From NCBI GenBank assembly GCA_030280995.1, contig JASXTE010000001.1, positions 25,917,606 to 25,981,605 of the forward strand: a stretch of 64,000 nt of DNA. The letters are read 5' to 3'. The position numbers and the translations under genes are program-made. Source of the stretch: Hemileia vastatrix. Taxonomy: Eukaryota; Basidiomycota; Pucciniomycetes; Pucciniales; Zaghouaniaceae. A model generated the notes under the pieces. It saw only the letters and a program-made list of their open reading frames with translations. It did not search any database and was not told the origin of the DNA. Below, one piece after another: positions 54,514 to 64,000 of the stretch (position 1 is its first letter; each line of letters opens with the position of its first letter).

Positions 54514-56750
54514 GTTTGACAACATAGACAATGTGATTAATAAGGTAAAACCTTAAAATTTAAAACCTAGAGCTAAAAAGTCTGTTTCAAGACACTCAAA
54601 TGGAGGATGTCTCTCCAACAAAAAGATTTTTCTGGAAGAAAGGGAAAGACTTTTAAAACAAGTATAAATAAAGAAAACAAAAAATACCTTACAAGAACAG
54701 ATTCACTCCCTCTCAGCCCTTCTAAATACCCTAACCATTAAACTCAACAACATGGTGGACCAAATTAACAATTTGAAAAAAAGAGCAGCACAGGATTTCA
54801 TAGGAGTCAATAAATCTCTAGTAGGATAAAAAGCCCAACCCACAACAGTAGTTTCAAACCCTTCCACAGTTGCAAAAGCAGCATCTCCATCCTAAGAGGA
54901 GGACCAAAATATTAAAGTAAGAAAATGGAAATGGGACTGGTATGCCCAAACCTACAACAACACTCCACAGCAGGGTTCCAGCAATTGCCCTTACAGGGGA
55001 AAGGCAATTAGAGGAAGGGGAAATGGAATAAGACCTTTGTAAGTCATGTATATTCTCAGGATCAATTATATGATACTAAAAATGAATTAATTATAGTTAA
55101 TGAGATTAATAGAGATATACTGAATATAATTGAAAAGGGTTTAAAGGATTATTCATTTGAAAATAGCATTTTAAATTTGTCTTTAAATGATGACAATGTA
55201 AGTAGCTTTATTGACCACAAAGATAATATTAGGAATATTAAAACAAAACCAAACGAAGTAAATCTTGAGCCTGATTATGAGTCTTCTGAGTTGGACATGG
55301 AAAAAATTGAATACTTTTCAAAAGGAAATCCAATGGAATCACAAAATGTTAGTAGTAAATTATTATTAAGAATTGAAAAATTGGAAGAATTTTCTAGAGA
55401 GTCCAACAATAATACAAAAAGTGTATTATTGAACCTTACACAATCATTGAGTACTACAGCCAATAGATTAAAAGTCATTGAAAATTCAAATAATGAATCA
55501 ATAAATGAAAATAAAATATTAACCTCTGAGATCAATAATTTACAAGATAAATTAGAACATTCTCAGAATATTATGGCTACCATAGAGTGACATGTAAAAC
55601 TGTCTTTTTCAGATGTGAATGATACTTTAACTCATGTACCTGTAATAGATTATAGGTTACAAAGAGTGGAAATCGAAGTAGAAAATATTTTAAAAAATTC
55701 TGAGAAAATAAATGACAACATCTCTTTTATGGGAAAAATACAACTTCATATGAAAAATTCATATGAAAAACAAATGATTTAAAATAAAAATAGTGTCATG
55801 GGCTTAGAGAGTAAAAAATCAGTGAAAGATGAAATACATGACCATCTATCAAAATTAAGTGAATAACTTAATACTCCTCAGGTTAAGGAAGTAAAATCTA
55901 ACCAAAAGAACTGGCCTAAGTTAGAGAAGTACCCTTCTTTTTACAAAGATTCAAAATCTGTTTGGCGAAAATTCATCCAGAGAATTGATAACTTATAGTT
56001 TTCATACCAATTACCTGATGAAGAAATTACATCAAAATTGATATCATTATTTACAGTTGTGGATTTATTATGGTTTGAGTCTGTATTTCTTGAGGGAATT
56101 AACTACTCCGGGGTTGAATGGAAGGCACTAATTGAAAGGATATTTGGTGGCCCAAAATTCAGAATAACTCAACAAGATTGTATGAAAAACCCAGATATAA
56201 TCCAAATTCTGGGTATAAACCAATGGTATTTTTAATTAATTTAATTAAAATCATGAAAGCCATGAATCCAAAAATGGATTATGATGACTGGAAAGAAAAA
56301 AACAATATATAAATTGCCTATATCAGTCAGAGACATTATTGTATCTAGAACTGAAACCATCAGAGATACTTCTGGGCTTATTAATATATGCAATCAAATA
56401 TTACTGAGCCACAAATATGGAACCAGGTGTAATAATTATAAGGAAAATTTTGAGATAGTAAATCTTACTACAAGTAAGTTACCAGTAGAGAAGAAAATAA
56501 TTTCTGCTCCCCCTGTCCCTAAGAGACAAGAAAGTAACACTTGCTGCAATGTAATAAGCCTTGGGTTAAAGGTCATACTTGTAAGAAGAGAATAAATTTT
56601 ATTTAAAATCCACAACATTTTGAACCAAGTAATCATGAAGATGAAAAGCAGGAGTCTAGTGAGGATTTTAAAAGAAACAATTCTTACAGTGATGATGAAA
56701 ATGAAATATATGTATTATAAAAGGATATTATGTTCCTGAATGATGAAATA
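54514..56750 (+). pseudogene. Gypsy D gag, interrupted
   Basis: Begins MFDNIDNVINKVKP like the gag starts of A and B. The overlapping leader frame is readable at 54600-55041 (KTKNTLQEQIHSL, ending RGRGNGIRPL) but has stops. The gag body is open at 55177-55590, and pieces follow to the start of the zinc knuckle near 56540, where the knuckle is broken by a shift. The copy is more decayed than A or B. It ends at the C insertion before the protease. Confidence 0.85.
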
Positions 56751-58242
56751 TGTCAGGCTGAGGTCAAGTACAGAGATGTGAACTAGCTTAAATGATCAGT
56801 TATCTAGAAGATTTTAATGGTCCTATATGAATACTGTAGTATAAATCCAATTAGTATTAAAGTATAACTCAATATAAGGGTCTCAGTAATTTTAATCTCA
56901 CTAATTATATATGGCTTACAATCTTATAGTTGGTAGAAAAATTGATTTAATAAATTCAGATACTATTCGAAAACTTTTATAAGTACTATTGATATGTATT
57001 GTAATTGTATTGGTTATATGTTTTAATTGTAATGGTAAAGAATGTAGAAAACAAGACCAAAAACCCCCTCCTTTTATACACAACAACTTCCCCAATGAAC
57101 CCCTTGATTTACCAGATCTATACACACTTAATGACACCTCATTCCAGTCAAAAATCATGCCTAACAGCATAAAGAGTGACCAATAACATAATTGGAATGA
57201 TATCACCCACCAAAATACTGTAGTAATAAGGATAATCAATCAAAAATAAAAAATAAGCAAAAAAGAGAGTAAATGTGTGTTATACATTAAAATAAAAGAC
57301 TAAGAAAGGAAAATTAAGACTAATTATTACTAAATAATAAGGGTGATTAACAGTAGAAATTTTGTGGCTAATCATGACATTATACTACATGAAATCACCA
57401 TTCAAAAATAACCAAAATTGACTGAGAAACCACTTAAAAACCCAAAAAAGGGCGTGAGATGTGGGGTAACTACATGCAGTCCTTGGCAGGAGCTTGAATG
57501 GGTAAATCCTTGACTAATTTAGGCGAATTAAAGTGTGGTAGTGAATTAAAGCGCTAAGATTGAGATTATTAATGAAATTAGTGCATATAAAGAGTGTCAA
57601 TGCACTTGTAATTAAGCTAGGACACTAAATAAGTACCTGTCGCCTATTTTAGCATGTTTCCCCACAGTGGGCTTAGAAAGGGGCGTAATTATAGTGTGAA
57701 AAAGCTAACTTTGCTAAAAATGAAGCTATTCACATGGGAAAAATGCAGGCAGTATGTGGCCAGTACACAGAAACCATTTCTGGCATAAAAACACCAAATT
57801 TGATAAGTGTTATTTTTATGCATTTGAGTAACCAAATCAATAGCTCTAGTCAAGACAAATTGATCTGTCAAAGCACATTTTTAATATTATTAAATTTATA
57901 GTGCATATAGTCAACTTTTAAGTAATTTAAACGCATTTCTTGTTTTTCACATAAAACAATGAAAACAACAGCATTAAGTCTACTTAAAAATTATGTAGCC
58001 TTATTTTTAAGGTTTTTAAGAGTACGCTAACATATTCCAACTTAATATTAAGTATATAAGACTTATAAAAGGTGCATATATGCATGTATATAAGGTGTTA
58101 TAATGGCCTATTTTGTAGTTTATCATAAATTTATTATGTATACTACTTATGTACTCTAATTTATTGCTCCCATTTATAGTCCATGTGTTTAAAATAACTT
58201 ATAACTACTTTTTACTCAGTCCTGGGGATATCCAGGCTGACA
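56751..58242 (-). repeat. 3' LTR of gypsy C
   Basis: 1492 bp, TGTCAGGCTGAGGTCAAG to TCCAGGCTGACA on the + strand. Confidence 0.92.
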
Positions 58243-58421
58243 ATCGCCCACCCAAAAAAATAATAAAAAAATGATAAGTTATACACTTTTTTTTATTTTA
58301 TATTATTTTTCAGGTATTCAGAAACTTCTGTAGCATGAAAGATTAATTCTTTAAAGTAATAAAACATAATAAAATATTATGAGTACTGGTTTTTTAACCC
58401 CTAATCTGGTTGAAAAGAAAT

Positions 58422-58787
58422 TTATTTCTTTTTAAATTTTTTACGAAGGGAGGATAGATTTAAAATTTCTTTTTCAGGTATCCATTTATCAAATTCATTT
58501 GATTTCCCCTTAAATATTAATAAATACTCAGTTCCTTTCTCTTTAGTATAGATTAATTTCTTGAGTACTTTTTCAATCTCTTCTTTTTCCACAATTTCTT
58601 CAGGTTGCTTTTTAGGCCTTCCTTTTCTTTTTGGAAATAAGTCAGGATCATTTGCATGGTAAGGTTTTAATAATGAGACAGGGAGAACTGGATGTTTCCT
58701 ATCATATGGGGCATATAATATGACTTCAACAGAATTATTTCTAACCATTTTGTTGACTACAAAAGGTCCTACAAAGGGATCCTTCAA
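58422..58787 (-). pseudogene. Gypsy C chromodomain (polyprotein C-terminus)
   Basis: Starts KDPFVGPFVVNKMVRNNSVE, the GPF block of the integrase tail, then KRKGRPKKQ and the chromodomain (EKVLKKLIYTKEKGTEYLLI, FKGKSNEFDKWIPEKEI). Confidence 0.85.
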
Positions 58788-58929
58788 TTTAACATTACCT
58801 TGTAAGTTAAAATGTAGTCTTGAAGTTAGGACTTCATCTCCTATTTTGAATTCAATTTCTTTATGAGATTTGACTCACCTTTTCTTTTCATATTCAAACG
58901 CTTTTTGGATGAATTCCTCTGCATGCTTT

Positions 58930-59868
58930 ATACAAATTTATTTTTTTTGAATAAAGGATTTAGTTCCAGGGTGCATATCTAACCTTAGTAATTTATTTAA
59001 ATGATTTACTGGGGTATTTGGTACATATCCCAGCCAGAGTTCAAATGGTTTTTTCTCTGTTACAGAATGAGTTGTGCTATTATAAGCAAATTCAATGCCA
59101 GGAATTAATGTTACCCAGTCATGTGTGAGTTTCTCATTGTCTTTGTATTCTAATCAAAAGGCAAATTATCTTCTGATAATATCTTCCAGAGTCTGTATCA
59201 TTCTCTCAGCCATCCCATCAGTTTGTGGATGGTGTGCTTTAGACAATTTCAATTGACAACCTGATACTTCCATCAAAGATGTCCAGGACTCTGAAGTAAA
59301 TTTAGGGTCTCTGTCAGAGATTATGGCTTTGGGAAAGCTAGCAGTATTCATCATTTTGAGTCCACCATAGTAATTCCAAGTCTTTTGAAGATACCTCTTT
59401 ATGGGTAGGGATAAATTTACACATTTTTGTTAATTTATCTACAATTACCCAGAAAGAATTGAAACTTTCTTTCCCTGCTAATGGCAAGCCAGTGACAATA
59501 TCCATGTTTATAATTTCCTATGGAGCTTTTGGCTGCTATATTTGTTGTAATAACCCAGCTCTCTTCCCAGTTAATCTTTTGGATTTCTGACAAGAGTTAC
59601 ATGTTTCAATGTAATTTTGTACATCTTCTTTTATGTTTATCCACCAGGCTGTATTTTTAACTCTGGTTAATGTTTTGTTAAATTCAAAATTACCAGCTAA
59701 GATGTCATCATGACAAGTACTCAACATTAACTCTTTCATAGAGGGTGGTATAAATATCACATTAATTAGCTTTTTCCTGTAATATATATATTGATCTTCA
59801 ATTGACAGTTTACCTTTTTCCAACACATTTTTATACTTTGGAGGTAAGGTTTTAATTAATGCACTCAT
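58930..59868 (-). pseudogene. Gypsy C integrase
   Basis: The zinc domain at 59536-59868 reads STCHDDILAGNF (second His replaced by Asn) and ETCNSCQKSK. The core at 59166-59354 has AIISDRDPKFTSESW and GMAERMIQTLED. Stops and shifts break it near 59160, 59360 and 59510. Confidence 0.85.
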
Positions 59869-59955
59869 GGAGGCATTACTTGGATCATTTAAAATGGTAG
59901 GTTATTTAGACAAATCTTTATCAGATGAATAATTTTCTAATATATTTTGCATAAA

Positions 59956-61300
59956 TTATTCCTCTAAATCCACTATATAAATCCCAAAGATATGTATAAC
60001 CTCATTTTCAGGAACATATGCTGGGTTGTCAGTATTATTTGGCAAAGGGCTTCTGGATAACAAATCCACATTATAATGCAATGTATCTTCTCTATGAGTG
60101 ATTGTCATTCTTCCCCTGTACTCTTGTACAGATAGTTTCCATCTAAACATGTGCCTATTATGTGTTTCATGTTTAGTAATGGTTTTACTGCACTTCAATC
60201 TGTTATTAATTCAAACTTCTGGTCCTCCAGATAGTAATGAAGTTTCTCCAAAGCCCACACAATGGCTAAACATTCCAATTGGGTGGCACCATACTTTAAT
60301 TCTGTCATTCTTAAGGTTCTGGATATATAACAGATAACTACTTCAGAAAATTTCCCATTTATTAGCTGTTTCTGCTGTAAAGCAGCACCTAACCTTGTGA
60401 AGCTTGCATCAGTATACAAGATAAAAGGGAGATTAAAATCTTGAAGTCCCAATATTGGAGCTGACATAAAACATTCCTTCAATTTATCAAAGGCATGTTG
60501 TCTTTCATTATTCCAAATGAAAGCCTCATTTTTCCTGATTAATGTTGTTAAAGGGGCTGCAATGGATATGTATTTTTTATATAGTTCCTATAATATCCAC
60601 ACATACCTAAAAAACTTTAAACATCTTTCACATTCTTAGGTATACTAATGTTTTTTATTGCTGCCACTTTGTTCTGGTCAACAAAATTTTTAATCCAGAG
60701 ACAACATGTCCAAGTAATTTCAAGGATTGAAACCCAAACTTACATTTCTTTAATGCAATTGTCATATTAATTTCATCCATCTTTTGAAATACTCTTTTCA
60801 TGAGATTTAAATGCTCATCGTATGTTTTTCAAAACACTATGATGTCATCAATATAAACTCAAAGCCAAGCTTCTACCATTTCCTGATAAAAAACACTATC
60901 CATCAATTTTTGGAAGACTGAAGGCGCATTCTTTGGGCCAAAAGGCATTCTCACATTTTTATATATCTCCATGTGTGTGGTTATGAGTTAAATTCTGAAA
61001 TTCTTTTCCACAGGAATCTGGTGGTAACCTTTTTTTCCATCCAGACGGGAAATATATTTGCTCCTTGTAAGGTAGCATGGATAGAAGCTATCCTTGGTAG
61101 AGGGTAAATATCATCTACAGTGAATGTATTCAGAGCTCTTTAATCACAACATAATCTTGCCTTATCTTTTTCATAAGAGATTAAAACTGGTGAAATAACA
61201 CAATAATTAGGTGTTTTGTCAACTTTTTCAACAATACCCATTTCTAACAACATTTTAATGTTGTCTTCAATTTCTTACCTTTTTGCAGGAGAAGCTGTGT
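59956..61300 (-). pseudogene. Gypsy C reverse transcriptase and RNase H
   Basis: RNase H at 60195-60482 has PFILYTDASFTRLGAALQQK and ATQLECLAIVWALEKLHYYL. The RT catalytic YIDD is intact (60841-60855), in contrast to A and B, but stops on both sides (before VYIDDIIVF and after it) abolish the frame. Confidence 0.85.
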
Positions 61301-61527
61301 AAGGTTTCTTTTTCAAGCTGCCAGGAAAATTATCCAGATCACAACTTAAAGAGATTTTCATCTCATGGTCTTTGACCAATCCAAGTTAATTTGAACCATG
61401 AGCAAATGCAATAGAATAGTATTTTATCAATCTCAAAATATTTTTTTCTACAATTTTTGAGAGTTGAGGACTGAAAGAGGCCTTTTTGGATTTCATTTTC
61501 TAATTATACCACTTCAGAGGTTCTTCT

Positions 61528-63532
61528 TCAGCCTTGCAGTTGTTCTTCTTTTGGAGCAATGGAATAAACTGAAATTTCAGAGCAAATCTTGAATTTTCTT
61601 TTCCCATTTAGGCCTACAGTGAAGCAACTATTTGCAGGATCCAGTTTAATGCCAAATTTGGTCAATAATTCATTGCGAATAATTAACCAATCACTACAAT
61701 TATTATAATCCATTCAAACAAATTCACACACTTCTCCTACATGTCCATTATTATATTTAAAGAATACAGCAGTTTTGTATTTGCCAATTGCATTTAATAC
61801 TGAACCAAAACCCCTCTAGTTCTTTGTCTTTACAGGCTCTAGTTTTTCTTTATACTTACTGTCAAGTTTCATTAATGTGTTAATAGAAGCTACACTACCT
61901 GCAGCCCCAGTATCAAGAATAGCATTCATTTCTTTTCCACATATAATAACAGGTGCTCTAATAGGTTTTATTTTGTAAGTATCATGAGATATATCTTTAA
62001 TAATTTCAGCTTCTTCAATAGAAGTCAAAGATGTATCTGTATGAGGTATTGCATCATTCAGAAACATAATATCCTCTTCTAATACATATATCTCATTTTC
62101 ATCATCACTGTAAAAAAGTTACTTTTACAATCCTCACTAAATTCCTCCTTTTCATCTTCATGAATACTTTGTTCAGAATTTTGTGAGTTTTTAATAACAT
62201 TTATTCTTTTCTTACAAGTATGACCTTTAGCCCAAGGTTCATTACATTTGTAGCAAGTGTAATTTTCTTGTCTTTTAGGGACAAGGGGAGCTGAAGGTTT
62301 TTCTTCTCAACTGGTAACTTATTTGTAGTAGGTTCTACTACCTCAACACTTTTCTTGTAATTATTAAACCTGGTGTCATATTTGTGGTTCAATAATATTT
62401 CATTTCATATATTAATAAACCCAGAAGTATCACTGATGGTTTCAGCTCTAGATACAATAATGTCTCTGACTGATATAGGCAATTTATATTTTATTTTATC
62501 TTTCCACTCTTCATAATCCATTTTTGGATCCGTGGCTTTCATTGTTTTAATTAAATTCATTAAAAATACCATGGGTTTATCACCAGCATTATATCTGGTT
62601 TTCTCATACAATCTTTGATGAGGAATTTTAAATTTTGGCCACCGAATTGCCTTTCCATTAGTGCCTTCCATTAATTCCAGGAGTAGTTAATTCCCTCACT
62701 CAATATAGTTTTAAACTATAATAAGGCCACATCTGTAAATAAAGATATCAATTTTGATGTAATTTCTTCATCAGTTAATTTGTATGAAACTTTTAAGTTA
62801 TTAATTCTCTGAATGAATTGTTGCCAATCAGACTTTGAATCCCCGTCAAAAGAAGGGTACTGATCTAACTTGGGCCAGTTCTTTTGGTTAGTTTTTGCTT
62901 CCCTAACCTTAGAAATATTAAGTAATTCACTTACTTTAGAAAGATTATCATTTATTTCATCCTTTACTGATTTTATATTCTAAGATCCCATGACACTATT
63001 TTCACGTTCAATCATTGGTTTATTATCTGGGTGTTTCATAAAAACTGGTACTCTTTCCACATAGGAGGTATTATCTTTTATTTTATCAGTATTTTTCAAA
63101 ATGTTAGCTATTTCAATTTATACCCTTTGTAACCTATCCTTTATTACAGGTAAATGTGTTAAGGTATCATTCACATTTTAAAATAACAATTTTACACCTC
63201 CCTCTATGGTAGCCATAATATTCTGAGAATGTTCTAATTTATTTTGTAAATTTTTAATCTCAGAATTTCATCTTTTATTTTTTTGGTTAACTCATTATTT
63301 GAATTTTTTCAATAATTTTTAACCTATTGGCTGTGGTAGTTGATGATTGTGTGAGGTTTAATAATACACTTTCTGTATTATTGTTTGACTTTCTAGAGAA
63401 TTCTTTCAATTTTTCAATTCTTAATAATAATTTGCTAATTATTTTTGATTCCATTGGATTTCTTTTAAAAAATATTCAATTTTTTCTGTGTCCAACTCAT
63501 AAGACTCATCATCAGGTGCAAGATTAACTTCA
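61528..63532 (-). pseudogene. Gypsy C gag and protease
   Basis: Protease at 61816-62067: NAILDTGAAGSVASINTLMK, active-site DTG intact. Zinc knuckle near 62210-62260 and capsid-like part near 62820-62880 are readable but shifted. The N-terminal gag is cut at 63533 by an F-type LTR. Confidence 0.85.
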
Positions 63533-64000
63533 TGTCAGCCAGGCTGCTAGACTTATCCAGAAAAATAATTAATTATTTACTGGATGAAGCAACACCTTAT
63601 TATTTTAATTATTTTAATTATAATTTATTTACATTAAAATTACCTATAATAAATTAACTAATTACAAAATGTTAAAGTTAATGAATAATTAAAATTAAAT
63701 ATTAAGATGCCCCGTATATTTTTATTTTCTAACACCGTGCTCAATGACTGGTTGAAAAAAATAAAAATTTATATTAAAATAAATTTTAACTAAAAATAAA
63801 AATTTAATATTCAAATAAAAATAAATATATACAAAAAATTCAAATTTGTTATTTAGAATTGACTTTTACAGTAAATATTAAATAAATTAATTTATTCCTG
63901 TCATATTCTGTAAATACACCTTTTTGACACCTTCTTTTTGGAACAACTTTATTATTTGAAAATATTCCTTCTTGAATATTCTTTTTCTCTCTCTCATACT
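63533..64000 (+). mobile_element. LTR of family F, left part
   Basis: Starts TGTCAGCCAGGCTGCTAGAC, matching the solo LTR at 27112 with divergence, and runs out of the window. It shares CCATACATTTTTACT-like and CTAACACC(A/G)TGCTCAAT blocks with that copy. It cannot be told whether this is a solo LTR or the start of a full element. Confidence 0.85.

Larger units (their letters stand above)
52423..56750 (+). mobile_element. Ty3/gypsy element D, plus strand, truncated by C
   Basis: The 5' LTR is 52423-53915 (TGTCGGCCTGAATATTCCCA to CAGCCTGACA, 1493 bp). It is followed by ATTGGGGAC, the same primer-site region as in A and B, then leader and gag on the plus strand. Element C starts at 56751 and the 3' half of D is not seen in the window, so it lies beyond C or is lost. 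Confidence 0.9.
56751..63532 (-). mobile_element. Ty3/gypsy chromovirus element C, interrupted by LTR F
   Basis: The 3' LTR is 56751-58242; then follow chromodomain, integrase, RNase H, reverse transcriptase, protease and gag on the minus strand, until an F-type LTR interrupts the gag at 63533. The rest, with the 5' LTR, lies outside the window. C inserted into the gag of D in opposite orientation. Confidence 0.9.

Overview
The window is AT-rich eukaryotic DNA, most likely fungal and probably from a rust (Pucciniales). The reasons are short GT-AG introns of 44-75 nt, a TET/JBP-like 2-oxoglutarate/Fe(II) oxygenase gene of the kind expanded in rusts and other basidiomycetes, a PIF/Harbinger transposase fragment, copia elements primed by a half initiator tRNA, and chromodomain Ty3/gypsy elements. 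The lineage call is inference; no rRNA or housekeeping gene is present to confirm it. Almost everything is mobile DNA in several nested layers.

1-6256: a transposon-like block. It holds the 3' end of a Myb/SANT-type coiled-coil accessory gene (+), a tandem hairpin module, a TET/JBP-like oxygenase gene with open frame and plausible introns (-), a large C-rich/G-rich inverted minisatellite, and the C-terminal part of a PIF/Harbinger DDE transposase (-). A decayed second copy of the same architecture lies at 26088-40098. It has recognisable terminal inverted repeats and a 3-bp target duplication, and was later split by gypsy element A. 6373-6698 is a two-exon gene for a small secreted cysteine-containing protein, the best host-gene candidate.

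8373-26025: a mosaic of small elements. It contains a solo LTR with 5-bp duplication inside an ORF, a 427-bp MITE, copia element C1 (10952-16216) carrying a 1.2-kb (AAAAAT)n array and a 173-bp MITE, a Tc1/mariner element with TA duplication (17331-18869), a second 173-bp MITE, and copia element C2 (20185-25559) carrying a 200-bp MITE.

26088-64000: four related chromodomain gypsy copies. A (26258-36708, minus) and B (40852-50573, minus) are complete, with LTRs of about 1.5 kb and perfect 5-bp duplications. D (52423-56750, plus) is cut off by C (56751 to 63532, minus). A more divergent LTR, E, is split by B. A different LTR family, F, sits inside A's 3' LTR and interrupts C's gag at 63533. All gypsy polyproteins carry stops and frameshifts.

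The most notable signals are: the TET-like oxygenase beside Harbinger-type and Myb-type genes in a layout partly repeated in a second TIR-bounded copy; CpG-to-TpG/CpA decay between repeat copies, as expected of cytosine methylation; a strand-switching palindromic minisatellite; a near-identical tract between otherwise divergent A and B; and a conserved overlapping frame in the gypsy gag leader.
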